Below, in pieces: positions 6,691-16,195 of a stretch of 64,000 nucleotides of DNA; the stretch's first letter is position 1, and every line of letters begins with the position of its first letter. A program made the translations under genes and the position numbers. Source of the stretch: CAVTHW01 sp963734625 (GTDB lineage: Bacteria > Acidobacteriota > Terriglobia > Bryobacterales > Bryobacteraceae); assembly GCA_963734625.1 (NCBI GenBank), contig CAVTHW010000016.1:124001-188000 (forward strand), read 5' to 3'. Below the pieces are notes generated by a model, which did no database searches, was not told the DNA's origin, and saw only the letters and a list, made by a program, of their open reading frames with translations.

Positions 6691-7415
6691 CTCCGGGGGA
6701 GAGGTTGGATCCCGTGTTGTACCCCGACCTCATGCTCACTCCGGACCCGAAGAAGAGGGCCCGCCTGCTGAAGAGGGTTATGGATGTCGCCGGAAGCATC
6801 TCCGCGCTGGTGTTCCTCTCTCCGGTGCTGGCCGTAATCGCGGTGGCGATCAAGCTGACTTCCAGGGGGCCAATTCTGTTTCGGCAGACGCGAATCGGCC
6901 AGTACGGCCGGCGATTTACATTCCTGAAGTTCCGTTCAATGTACTCCAACAACGACCAGGCGGTTCACCAGGAGTACGTGAAACGGCTGATATCGGGAAA
7001 GACCGGCTGCGAGCAGCAGGCGGAAAGCCGCCAAACTGTGTACAAACTGACCAACGACCCGAGAGTCACGCGTATCGGACGGTTCCTGCGCAGGACGAGC
7101 CTCGATGAACTGCCTCAGTTCTTGAATGTCCTGAGGGGGGAGATGTCGCTGGTCGGACCGCGACCGCCGATTCCGTACGAGTTCCAGTCCTACGCCATTT
7201 GGCACCGGCGGCGGCTGCTATCGGTAAAACCGGGGATCACCGGCTTGTGGCAGGTCGAAGGAAGAAGCCGGGTGAAGTTCGATGACATGGTTCGCCTGGA
7301 CCTCGCTTACGCCGCGTCGTGGTCGCCGTGGATGGACCTGAAGATTCTGCTTCGAACGCCCGGGGCCGTTCTTTCCGGGAACGGCGCGCTACTAAGCACG
7401 ACGCGCGCTTACTAG
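6684..7415 (+). CDS. polyprenyl-phosphate sugar-1-phosphate transferase (priming enzyme)
   Basis: 243 residues of the bacterial sugar transferase family. Features: Lys-Arg-Val-Met-Asp-Val at 30, a hydrophobic membrane helix at about 35-58, Gly-Pro-Ile-Leu-Phe-Arg-Gln-Thr-Arg-Ile-Gly, Phe-Lys-Phe-Arg-Ser-Met, Arg-Arg-Thr-Ser-Leu-Asp-Glu-Leu-Pro-Gln and Leu-Val-Gly-Pro-Arg-Pro, and the C-terminal Pro-Gly-Ile-Thr-Gly-Leu-Trp-Gln. It transfers a sugar phosphate from a UDP-sugar to undecaprenyl phosphate and so starts each EPS repeat unit. It is probably the C-terminal part of the protein beginning at 6245. It is followed 13 bp later by the wbpB-like gene. Confidence 0.9.
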   Translation: MTAPGERLDPVLYPDLMLTPDPKKRARLLKRVMDVAGSISALVFLSPVLAVIAVAIKLTSRGPILFRQTRIGQYGRRFTFLKFRSMYSNNDQAVHQEYVKRLISGKTGCEQQAESRQTVYKLTNDPRVTRIGRFLRRTSLDELPQFLNVLRGEMSLVGPRPPIPYEFQSYAIWHRRRLLSVKPGITGLWQVEGRSRVKFDDMVRLDLAYAASWSPWMDLKILLRTPGAVLSGNGALLSTTRAY

Positions 7416-7428
7416 CGGAGGATACTAT

Positions 7429-8431
7429 GTGATTCGAGTCGGCGTTATCGGTTACGGTTATTGGGGGCCTAACATCGCCCGCAACTTCCAGGCTGTGGAC
7501 GGGTGCCAGGTGACCGCGATCTGCGACCAGAGCCCGCAGGCCCTGCAGCGCGCGCAACGTGCTCATCCCGGAGTGCAAGTGACCACCGACGCGGCCGCGG
7601 TCACGACTTCACCGGAAATCGATGCCGTGGCGGTCATCACGCCGGTTTGGACCCATTTCGAACTGGCCAAGACGGCGCTCGAAAACGGGAAGCACGTCTT
7701 CGTCGAGAAGCCCTTCACCTCGACCGCGGCGCAAGCCGAGCAGTTGATCGAACTGGCCGCCAGCAAGAACCTCCAGATCATGGTGGACCACACGTTCCTG
7801 TTCACCGGGGCGGTCAGGAAGATTCGTCAACTGATCGATGAAGGGGCGTTGGGCAAGCTCTACTACTACGATTCGACCCGGGTCAACCTGGGTCTGTTCC
7901 AGCATGACGTCAACGTGGTCTGGGACCTGGCACCGCACGACCTCTCCATCATGGGACATCTGATCAACGCCAAGCCAGAGGCCGTGAGCGCCGCCGGCCA
8001 GATCCACCTCAACGGCCTCGAGGACCTGGCCTACTCACGGTCTTCTTCTCCGACAAGATAATCGCCCACATCAACGTCAACTGGCTGTCGCCGGTCAAGG
8101 TGCGTACCACGCTGATCGGCGGCGAGAAGAAGATGGTGGTCTGGAACGACCTGGACGCGGACGAGAAGGTGAAGGTTTACGACAAGGGTGTTGACCTCGC
8201 CGAACGGCCAAGGCGTTCACGACCTGTTGGTCAGTTACCGTTCCGGCGACATGTGGGCCCCGAAGGTCGAGCAGACCGAGGCTCTGGCGTCAGAAGCCAG
8301 GTACTTCGTCGACTGCGTGCGGAAGAACCAGACGTCCGTTCAACGACGGGGAGGCCGGTCTGAGGGTCGTACGACTGCTCGAAGCGGCCGACCGCTCCCT
8401 GAAAGAGAAGGGGAGACCAGTAGAACTATGA
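7429..8431 (+). CDS. Gfo/Idh/MocA oxidoreductase, WbpB-like (frameshifted)
   Basis: NAD-dependent sugar oxidoreductase. The Rossmann motif Gly-Tyr-Gly-Tyr-Trp-Gly-Pro-Asn is at residues 8-15, and Glu-Lys-Pro with the family lysine at 93-95. The reading frame shifts near 8038, 8200 and 8338. Stitching the three frames gives a continuous protein ending at TGA 8429-8431, which overlaps the next ATG. The GTG start at 7429 follows GGAGG. Next to acetyltransferase and aminotransferase genes, it likely oxidises C3 of a UDP-N-acetylhexosaminuronate, as WbpB/WlbA do. Confidence 0.8.
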
Positions 8432-8935
8432 ACACGCACCTTTGTATCGCGCCCGACGTCAAGCTCGGCGAAAACGTCAAGCTGTCGCAGTTCATCAATC
8501 TGTACGGCTGCGAGGTCGGCGACAACACCAAGATCGGCGCGTTCGTGGAGATTCAGAAGAACGCGACGGTCGGCAACAACTGCAAGATCTCGAGTCACAC
8601 CTTCATCTGCGAGGGCGTCACGATCGAAGACGACGTCTTCATCGGCCACGGCGTGACGTTCATCAACGACATCTACCCGCGCGCCACCGCATCCGGCGGC
8701 GGGCTTGCAGACCGAGAAGGACTGGAAAGTGGCGCCCACGCTGATCCAGCGCGGGGCATCGATCGGGTCCGGCGCCACCATCCTGGCGAATGTCACGATC
8801 GGCGAGAACGCCATGGTGGGAGCCGGGAGCGTGGTGACCCGGGATGTGCCGGCGAATGCGATTGTCGCCGGCAATCCGGCGCGGGTGCTGAGAAGCATGT
8901 CGAAAGCCAAAACGGAGGAATCGATCCTTGACTAA
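8428..8935 (+). CDS. hexapeptide-repeat N-acetyltransferase, WbpD-like (frameshifted)
   Basis: A left-handed beta-helix acyltransferase of about 170 residues. Hexapeptide repeats such as Ile-Gly-Ala-Phe-Val-Glu and Ile-Gly-Ser-Gly-Ala-Thr run through it, ending in Val-Ala-Gly-Asn-Pro-Ala-Arg, the family signature. One frameshift lies near 8700 in a run of G and C. The catalytic region Gly-His-Gly-Val-Thr-Phe-Ile-Asn-Asp matches the 3-N-acetyltransferases of the UDP-GlcNAc3NAcA pathway. Its start overlaps the oxidoreductase stop and its end overlaps the aminotransferase start. Confidence 0.8.
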
Positions 8936-10157
8936 TACAAATCACATACCGTTTCTGGACCTGGTGACTCCCCACCGGGAACTGAAGGAGGAGCTGGCCG
9001 ACGTTTTCAGCCGGGCGCTGGAGTCCGCGGCGTTTATCGGCGGGCCGGTGGTGGAGGCGTTCGAACGCGACTTCGCCGCCTTCTGCGGGGCCGAGCACTG
9101 CGTGGGGGTAGGCAGCGGAACGGACGCGCTGCGCTTCGCGCTGATGGCCGCCGGGATCGGCGCGGGCGCAATCGTCGTCACGGTTCCGAACACCTTCATC
9201 GCGACGACCGAGGCGATCTCGCAGGCCGGCGCACGACCCGACTTCGTCGATATCGACGAGCGCACCTACAACATGGATCCCGAGAAGCTGGCACGAGTAC
9301 CTCGACACCGAGTGCGCGGTGGACAGCGTCAGCGGGCAGTTGATGCACCGCAAGGTTCGGGCTGCCGGTCACGGCGATCGTGCCAGTACACCTGTACGGC
9401 CAGCCGGCGGACATGGATCCCGATTCTGGAACTGGCGGAGCGCTACAGGCTGGTGGTGATCGAGGACGCCTGCCAGGCGCACGGCGCGGAGTACTTCTCC
9501 GAGCGCGGACAACGCTGGAAGAAGGCCGGCTCGATGGGCGCAGCGGCGGCATTCAGCTTCTATCCTGGAAAGAACCTGGGAGCCTGCGGCGAGGCGGGCG
9601 CGGTGACGACGAACGACGCCGGCCTGGCGCAGAAGATCCGCATGCTGCGCGACCACGGCCAGAACCGCAAGTACTACCACGACATGGAAGGCTACAACGG
9701 CCGGCTGGACGCGATTCAGGCGGGCATCCTCCGGGTGAAGTTACGGCATCTGGCGGAGTGGAACGAGCGCCGGCGGGAAGCGGCCGCGCGGTACCGCGAG
9801 TTGTTCGCCGAGGCGGGCGAGGACGAGATGGCGCCATACGAGCCAGATTGGGCGCGCGCGGTCTACCACCTGTACGTGGTCCGCACAACGGACCGCGAGG
9901 GGCTGATGCGCCACCTGGCGAAGGCGGGCATCGGCACGGCGATTCACTACCCGGTGCCGCTGCACCTGCAAAAGGCGTACGCGGGACTCGGCTACCGGCC
10001 CGGGGACTTCCCCGTCGCAGAGAAGACGCTCCGAGAGATCGTGTCGCTGCCGATGTTCCCGCAGTTGACGGCCGATCAGCAGGTAGATGTGGTGAGCGGC
10101 ATTGTTGATTTCCTTTATGCCTCGGATCAGATCGCCGCGCGGGCTGTTGGGGCGTAG
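8928..10157 (+). CDS. DegT/DnrJ/EryC1 PLP aminotransferase, WbpE-like (internal shifts)
   Basis: About 410 residues, type I fold sugar aminotransferase. Features: Gly-Ser-Gly-Thr-Asp-Ala-Leu for cofactor phosphate, Glu-Asp-Ala-Cys-Gln-Ala-His-Gly, and the Schiff-base lysine in Phe-Tyr-Pro-Gly-Lys-Asn-Leu-Gly. Between about 9285 and 9425 the frame changes and then returns, so roughly 45 residues in the open frame are nonsense; alternative frames give the expected Ala-Ile-Val-Pro-Val-His-Leu-Tyr-Gly-Gln. The TTG start at 8928 has GGAGGAA upstream. Likely adds an amino group at C3 of a UDP-hexosaminuronate. Confidence 0.85.
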   Translation: MTNTNHIPFLDLVTPHRELKEELADVFSRALESAAFIGGPVVEAFERDFAAFCGAEHCVGVGSGTDALRFALMAAGIGAGAIVVTVPNTFIATTEAISQAGARPDFVDIDERTYNMDPEKLARVPRHRVRGGQRQRAVDAPQGSGCRSRRSCQYTCTASRRTWIPILELAERYRLVVIEDACQAHGAEYFSERGQRWKKAGSMGAAAAFSFYPGKNLGACGEAGAVTTNDAGLAQKIRMLRDHGQNRKYYHDMEGYNGRLDAIQAGILRVKLRHLAEWNERRREAAARYRELFAEAGEDEMAPYEPDWARAVYHLYVVRTTDREGLMRHLAKAGIGTAIHYPVPLHLQKAYAGLGYRPGDFPVAEKTLREIVSLPMFPQLTADQQVDVVSGIVDFLYASDQIAARAVGA

Positions 10158-10244
10158 TGGATGAAGGACCTGCTGCGAATGACTGCGGTCGCCAAGGATA
10201 CGTCGGCAGGAGTGCCGGACACGGCACGCGCTAGGCTGCGTGCG
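10158..10244. other. short convergent gap
   Basis: Lies between the stop of the aminotransferase gene and the stop of a minus-strand hypothetical gene. No terminator hairpin with a T-run is evident. Confidence 0.3.
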
Positions 10245-10687
10245 CTACGGTCGCGGTTCGGTGCTCTGCCGGTGGGCCTGGCGGCGGCGCTGGTCCTCAT
10301 AGGGGTCAGGCGCGGGACCCATGTGGAGATGAGAGCGGAGGACGGCGTCGTACTGTTCGGGGCTGGAGTAGGTGGTGGAAGGCGGCGGGCCAAACTGCGA
10401 GCGGTAAGCGGCCACGACCGGGTCGACCGAGACGAGGGCGTCGGCGCGGTTGGCGAATTGGGGCTGGAGAGGCACGGGTTCTATGCGGACGTCCGGCCCC
10501 AAGTCAGGAAGGTTCGACTCGCGGGGGCCACAGCAGTTTGTAGGTCTGCTCCCGGAAGGCCTCGCGGACGCCGAGAAGGCCCCTGAGCACGGGACCTTCG
10601 TAACGAATGCCGAGCTCGTCGACGCCGTCGGGAGTTTTCCGGCATGCGCGGGTCGGGCGGATTCGGGAAATGAGTAATAACGGGCAT
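10245..10687 (-). CDS. hypothetical protein on the opposite strand (frameshifted)
   Basis: A cryptic gene of about 145 residues, visible only when three frames are joined (shifts near 10628 and 10512). It starts Met-Pro-Val-Ile-Thr-His-Phe-Pro at an ATG (10687) with an AAAGGAAA ribosome site about 7 bp upstream. It is rich in Pro, Arg and Tyr and contains Gly-Ile-Arg-Tyr-Glu-Gly-Pro-Val-Leu-Arg and Leu-Leu-Trp-Pro-Pro. It ends at 10245. I recognise no domain. The good ribosome site and protein-like composition argue for a real gene. Confidence 0.45.
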
Positions 10688-11222
10688 AGTAATTTCCTTT
10701 CTTGCGAGAATGATAAACTGCAGACAAAAATGGGTACAGCCAGCCATTTCGCTCACTACGCGAAATGGAGGCAGTCCCTGAGTACGGTTGCGAGACACCG
10801 TCACCGGTGGGCGCCCCAACGCCAGGGCGCCCATCGGGGTGTGTGGACAACGTGGGCTGCTTACGGGCCGGTCTTAGAGAGGCAGCGGAGAAGGGTTTGC
10901 CTACCCGTCCCCCGAATCGCCGGGGACTTCAGCCTTTTGACCTTCGTGCATATCCGAATCAACCAGCAGGGCTGGCCTCACGTTTCCCGCTTGGAGAATC
11001 GATTCTCTCCTGTCACGCTCCTCTCTCAATATGGTCGGAGCGCCAAGCCGCCTTTGTCCGCGGGACACGGGTTCGGCGGCGCGAATACACCAGATGACGA
11101 TGACGGCCCGGCCGGGCTCAGCGCATCACCTCTGACTAAAGTACACCACAGGCCACCAAGAGCCGCGGGCAGGGTTGCCGTCAAGTGATTGACAACACGG
11201 CAAATCGAGTTTGAAGGAAGTT
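10688..11222. other. no supported gene
   Basis: A 535-bp stretch between a minus-strand hypothetical gene and the DUF354 gene. Probably holds divergent promoters, but no clear box pair or recognisable frame was found. Confidence 0.35.
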
Positions 11223-12288
11223 GTGAAGAAGATTTGGATCGATCTCGATAACACACCTCATATCCCCTTCTTTGTGCCCATCATGGAGCAGCTCCAGCAG
11301 CGCGGCTTCTCCGTGATCGTCACCGCGCGGGACTGTTTTCAGGTTTGTGCTTTGGCGGACTTGTTTCAGTTGAAGTACAAACGGATCGGACGGCACTATG
11401 GAAAGCACAGACTGCTGAAAGGCTTGGGCCTGACGGTTCGCGCCATCCAGCTTCTGCCGACGGCGCTGCGGCAAAAGCCCGGCCTGTCTCTCTCGCACGG
11501 GTCCCGCTCGCAGTCGATGGTCTCCGCGCTGCTTGGCATTCCGTCGATCACGATCCTCGACTATGAGTACGCGAGGTTTCTTCCGTTTCTGAGGCCAACC
11601 TGGGTAATGGCCCCCGAGGTTATTCCCGATTCGGCCATCGACACCGATAAGAACACGGTCCTTCGCTATCCGGGGATCAAGGAGGATGTGTATGTCCCGA
11701 GCTTTCAAGCCGGACCCCGGAGTCCTGGCGGAGCTCGGGATAGATGACGCGAGCATAGTTGTGACGGCACGCCCTCCCGCCGACGAAGCCCATTACTACA
11801 ATCCAGAAAGTTCCACGCTGTTTCGGGCTGCAATCGACCTCATTAGCCTCGCGCCTGGGGTCAGGATCATCATGCTGCCGCGCAATGCCCGACAAGCATC
11901 CTCCATTCGGAAGTCCTGGCCGCAGCTCTGCTCGAACAGGACGATAATCATTCCGGAGCACGCAATCGACGGGCTGAATTTGATCTGGCACTCCGACCTG
12001 GTGGTAAGCGGCGGTGGAACGATGAATCGCGAAGCCGCGGCATTGAATGTCCCCGTCTACAGCGTCTTTCGGGGCACGATCGGCGCGGTCGATCGATACC
12101 TGGCAGGTTGCGGGCGCCTGGTGCTTCTGGAAAGCGTGAAAGACGTGGAATCCAAGCTCGTGGTGAGAAGGCGCAGCAAGCCGACTGGAGCCCAGCTCGA
12201 CAGCAAGGGTGCTCTGGGGGCAATTGTGGACCACATAGTTGGAATTGTGGAGAAGCCGGGATACCACCGCTGCGAGAAGGCGCTGTGA
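11223..12288 (+). CDS. DUF354 / GT-B-like protein (frameshifted)
   Basis: About 355 residues of the DUF354 family, GT-B-like proteins found in polysaccharide loci. The N-terminus is Trp-Ile-Asp-Leu-Asp-Asn-Thr-Pro-His, the family hallmark. The C-terminal half has Gly-Gly-Gly-Thr-Met-Asn-Arg-Glu-Ala-Ala, the nucleotide-sugar-binding loop. One frameshift near 11700 splits it at Ser-Phe-Lys-Pro-Asp-Pro. The GTG at 11223 is preferred to the upstream TTG at 11211. Its TGA overlaps the GTG of the next gene. Substrate unknown. Confidence 0.75.
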
Positions 12289-13416
12289 CAGCCACGGTGA
12301 GAAGCCAGGCCAGCCTGTCGTGTTCGGCCCGGCCGGACATTCGGGAACTGAATAGCCTGGCAGCCGCCGGACTGACGCCGATGTTCGACCCCAAAACCCA
12401 GTTGTTCTGTCACCGGCTCAAGTTGGGGCCGGAAGGGTTAGCCAGAGAAGGAACTTCTCACCGGTATACCGTGATGTCGCTCCTCGGGCTTCACCGTTAC
12501 GAGACGACGGGTGGGGTTTCTCCGATCGAGATCGGAACGGCGTTGGATTCGCTCTTCCGAGACTACAGTTGGGTAGATAACATCGGTGATGCCGGCCTGC
12601 TGTTGTGGCTGGCTGCGCTGGCTGCACCGGAACGACTCAGCGGGCTCTGTTCCGGCCTTCACGTGGAATCCGCCCTGGCCCGGTTTCAAGGGGCCCGTGA
12701 GGGACGAACCATGGAACTGGCCTGGTTCCTGGCCGGCTTGTCGCACGTGGCTTTGGCGAAGTCCGAACAGCTCCCGAAACTGGAAGGCCTCGCCATGGCG
12801 ACCTTCGAATCGCTCAAGCGCAATCAGGGAAGGCACGGCATCTTTGGGCACCAGGCAGCCGGGAGAAGCGTCGGCGGCGTGCTGAGAGGCCGCATCGGGA
12901 GTTTCGCGGATCAGGTGTACCCGATCTATGCCTTGACTCGATTCGCCCAGGCATATGCGATCTCACCCGCCTTCGACTTGGCCCGGAGATGTGCAGACGC
13001 CATCTGCCATGCACAGGGCGAACTGGGACAGTGGTGGTGGCATTATGACGGGTCAAGCGGCAGGGTTTTTCAGAAGTATCCAGTCTACTCCGTTCATCAA
13101 CATGGCATGGCGCCGATGGCGCTGCTGGCATTAGGGGAGGCGACCGGATCGGACTACAGTGGGCCAGTTCATAGAGGGCTTGCGTGGATCGACAGAGAAC
13201 AATGAATTGGGCTTGGACCTGAGGGACACCCCTTCAAATCTCATTTGGAGGTGTATCTATCGCACGGGTTGGACGATGTACCTGCGTGAATTTGTGAACT
13301 TCCTAAGGCCCGCGGAGAGCGCGGGAGCGGGTGGCGATCTCAAGGTGTTGTTCGAATGCCGTCCATATGAACTGGGCTGGCTGCTGTACGCCTTCGCCGG
13401 GCGGGATGGGAATTAG
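12285..13416 (+). CDS. hypothetical EPS-locus protein, alpha-helical barrel-like (frameshifted)
   Basis: About 375 residues. The GTG at 12285 overlaps the DUF354 stop, so the longer open frame starting at 12108 is spurious. The sequence is alternating helices with Trp/His/Tyr-rich segments (Gly-Gln-Trp-Trp-Trp-His-Tyr, Val-His-Gln-His-Gly-Met), reminiscent of (alpha/alpha) toroids in glycan-active enzymes. A frameshift near 13195 moves the end to 13416. It sits between DUF354 and a UDP-GlcNAc 2-epimerase, so a role in EPS assembly or modification is likely but unassigned. Confidence 0.6.
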
Positions 13417-13465
13417 CTAAGTCCGCTCCCTATCGGTCGCGGTTCGGAATACGAGGTCAGAGCAA

Positions 13466-14679
13466 ATGAAAATCATGAGTGTGGTAGGGGCGCGACCGAA
13501 CTTCATGAAGGCCGCTCCCATCATCTCGGCGATCAACGCGCACAACAGCCAGGCGGCTGGGAGCCGCTCCGAGGCCATTCAGCATGTCCTGGTGCATACT
13601 GGCCAGCACTACGACCAAGCTATGTCCGACTCTTTCTTCGCGGACCTCAACCTCCCCAAGCCCGACGTTCACCTGGGCGTTGGCTCCGGATCTCACGCTT
13701 TCCAGACCTCGGAGATCATGAGGAAGTTCGAGGAGGTCTTGCTCCGGGAGAAACCGGATGTCCTGATCGTGGTGGGCGATGTGAATTCGACCGTGGCATG
13801 CGCTTTAGTGGCGGCCAAGATCTCCTTTGATGCTTCTGGGGCTCGGCCGCTCATCGCTCACGTCGAAGCCGGTCTCAGATCCTTTGACCGCACGATGCCG
13901 GAGGAGATCAACCGGATTCTCACCGACCAGCTTTCGGATTTGCTGTTTGTGACCGAGGAAAGCGGGCTGCGCAATCTGGCCCACGAAGGTGTGCCCGCCG
14001 AAAAGGTGCACCTGGTGGGCAATACCATGATTGATTCGCTCCTGGCCTGCAAGGAGAGGGCGGAGGCATCCACCATTCTCGAAGATCTCGGCCTTCGCAA
14101 TGGCACGGCCAACGGCGGCTCCAGCGACTGCGTAACGCCCTACGCGCTGCTGACGCTTCACCGCCCCGCGAACGTCGATAGTCGGGATGCGTTCTTGAAC
14201 ATCCTGAATGGTCTGGAGGACTTGGCGAAGGAATGTCCCGTTATCTTCCCGGCGCATCCTCGAACTCAGAAGCGCATCAAGGAATTGGGTCTGGAGCGGC
14301 TATTTTGCGGTGAAGGAGATCGGGCGCCATTCGCATGATCGAGCCGCTGGGGTACCTGGATTTTCTCTGTTTAATGAGAAACGCGAAACTTGTCGTTACG
14401 GATTCAGGGGGCATCCAGGAGGAGACCACCTGTCTGGGCGTTCCTTGCGTCACGGTCCGTGAGAATACCGAAAGGCCCGTTACGCTCGAGACCGGCACAA
14501 ACACGCTGGCTGGGGTAGAAGAAGCAGGCATCCGGGAAGCGGTGAAACGCCAGCTTGGAAGGACCTTTGCGAGCGATGTGCCACACAAGTGGGATGGCAG
14601 GGCCGCGCACAGAATCGCTGCGATTCTAATCGACTGCGCCGGCCGGCGCAGCGCTGACCGGCGGGGGACTGTCTCATGA
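13466..14679 (+). CDS. wecB: UDP-N-acetylglucosamine 2-epimerase, WecB/WbpI-like (frameshifted)
   Basis: About 400 residues, GT-B fold epimerase interconverting UDP-GlcNAc-type and UDP-ManNAc-type sugars. Motifs: Gly-Ala-Arg-Pro-Asn-Phe-Met-Lys, His-Thr-Gly-Gln-His-Tyr-Asp, His-Val-Glu-Ala-Gly-Leu-Arg-Ser, Pro-Glu-Glu-Ile-Asn-Arg, and Thr-Asp-Ser-Gly-Gly-Ile-Gln-Glu-Glu near 14399. A frameshift at about 14335 splits it. With the wbpB/D/E-like genes it may act on the diacetylated uronate (WbpI role) rather than UDP-GlcNAc; sequence alone cannot decide. Confidence 0.85.
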
Positions 14680-15542
14680 AGGTCCTGCTGATCGGTCATC
14701 GCGGGCAATTGGGCAGCGATTTGCGCAAGGTATTCGAGGGTGAAGACCTAATTCTGACCACGCAGGAAGAGATGCGCGTCGAGGATGCCGCGCGTGTGGA
14801 CGCGGTAGTCGGGCAGGCCCAGCCGGATGTGATTCTGAACTGCGCCGCCTTTCACCGCGTGGACGACTGCGAGGATTGCGCCGGCCGGGCGTTCGAGGTC
14901 AACGTCTTCGGGGTCCACAACCTGGCCCGGGCGGCAGCCCAGGCAGGCGCAAAGCTCATTCACTTCAGCACGGATTACGTGTTCGACGGACCCGGCCGGA
15001 CCCCATATGTGGAGACAGACCTGCCTTGTCCGAAGTGCTTATACGGCGCCTCGAAGGTGTCTGGCGAATTCCTGCTGCAATCGACCTGGTCAAAACATTT
15101 CATCTTTCGTGTCAGCGGCTTGTATGGCTACTCCGGAAGCCGGGAGAAAGGCACAAATTTCGTTGAGATGATGATCGGTTTGGCACGGCAGGGCAAGCCG
15201 ATCCGGGTGGTCGATGACCAAGTCCTCACGCCGACCCGAACGATGGACGTGGCACGCACTGTCCGCCGGCTAGCCGATACAGACTACTACGGGCTCTACC
15301 ACCTGACCAACGCGGGGCAGTGCAGTTGGTACGAATTCGCGGCCGCAACCTTCGAGTTGGCCGGTCTCCATCCGGACCTGACCGCGGTGTCCTCGGCCGC
15401 GTTTCCCACCAAGGCAAGGCGGCCGAACTATTCGGTCCTCGACAACCGGCGCCTGCGTGATGCCGGTTATTCGGACCTGCCGCATTGGCGGGAGGCGCTG
15501 GAATGCTACATCAAAGGGCGCACGGCCGCTGGCCGATCTTGA
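14676..15542 (+). CDS. rfbD: dTDP-4-dehydrorhamnose reductase
   Basis: 288 residues, intact. Extended SDR: Gly-His-Arg-Gly-Gln-Leu-Gly at 7-13 binds NADPH, Ser-Thr-Asp-Tyr-Val-Phe-Asp-Gly at 98-105 is the RmlD signature, and the catalytic Tyr123 and Lys127 lie in Tyr-Gly-Ala-Ser-Lys. It makes dTDP-L-rhamnose in the last step of that pathway. Its start overlaps the epimerase stop (ATGA) and rfbC follows after 12 bp. rfbA and rfbB are not in the window and must be elsewhere. Confidence 0.92.
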   Translation: MKVLLIGHRGQLGSDLRKVFEGEDLILTTQEEMRVEDAARVDAVVGQAQPDVILNCAAFHRVDDCEDCAGRAFEVNVFGVHNLARAAAQAGAKLIHFSTDYVFDGPGRTPYVETDLPCPKCLYGASKVSGEFLLQSTWSKHFIFRVSGLYGYSGSREKGTNFVEMMIGLARQGKPIRVVDDQVLTPTRTMDVARTVRRLADTDYYGLYHLTNAGQCSWYEFAAATFELAGLHPDLTAVSSAAFPTKARRPNYSVLDNRRLRDAGYSDLPHWREALECYIKGRTAAGRS

Positions 15543-15554
15543 CGGTGATTACTT

Positions 15555-16145
15555 ATGCAATTGCGAATCGAGTCTAAACATCTAAATGGAATTGTCGTGA
15601 TCGTGCCGGAAGTGTTCGAGGACGATCGAGGATTCTTCATGGAGGTATTCCGCGCCGACCAGTTCAAACAACTGGGATTGCCACACGAGTTTGTCCAGGA
15701 AAACCACTCCAGGACTGCCAAGAATGTGGTGCGGGGCCTGCATTTCCAATGGGATCCGCCCATGGGAAAACTCATGCGTGTCACCCAAGGCGAAGCTTTT
15801 CTGGTCGCGGTGGACATCAGAAAAGGCTCGCCGACGATGGGCCACTGGTACGGAACCATGGTCTCGGCGCAGGATAAGAAGCAGGTATGGGCGCCAGCGG
15901 GATTTGCCCGGGGCTTTTGCGTGCTTTCCGACTACGCCGAGGTCCAGTACTTGTGCACCGGCGCCTACAACAACAAGGCCGAGTCCGGTTTCCTGTGGAA
16001 TGACCCGGCCGTTGGGATTCACTGGCCGGTGACCGATCCAATCCTTTCCGCCAAGGACGCGAAGGCTCAGACCCTGGCGCAATGGCTGGGGTCTCCACTC
16101 TCAGAGCGTTTTCAGTACGATGAAGGCTCTCCCACACCCCGGTGA
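15555..16145 (+). CDS. rfbC: dTDP-4-dehydrorhamnose 3,5-epimerase
   Basis: 196 residues, cupin fold, close to the usual 180-190. Motifs: Phe-Glu-Asp-Asp-Arg-Gly-Phe-Phe, Gln-Glu-Asn-His-Ser, Arg-Gly-Leu-His-Phe-Gln with the catalytic His63, and Phe-Ala-Arg-Gly-Phe-Cys in place of the common Phe-Ala-His-Gly-Phe. The Arg instead of His in that last motif is a minor variation. It works directly before RfbD, encoded immediately upstream. Confidence 0.92.
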   Translation: MQLRIESKHLNGIVVIVPEVFEDDRGFFMEVFRADQFKQLGLPHEFVQENHSRTAKNVVRGLHFQWDPPMGKLMRVTQGEAFLVAVDIRKGSPTMGHWYGTMVSAQDKKQVWAPAGFARGFCVLSDYAEVQYLCTGAYNNKAESGFLWNDPAVGIHWPVTDPILSAKDAKAQTLAQWLGSPLSERFQYDEGSPTPR

Positions 16146-16195
16146 GCCGCACTCTGAGCTTTCGTACCACTTCAACTGATTCGTAAGGAGATAAC

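Noticed and set aside
9380..10108. 242-codon frame within the aminotransferase
   Set aside because: Arg/Gly/Pro-rich shadow caused by high GC; only its first few codons belong to the true gene through a frameshift.
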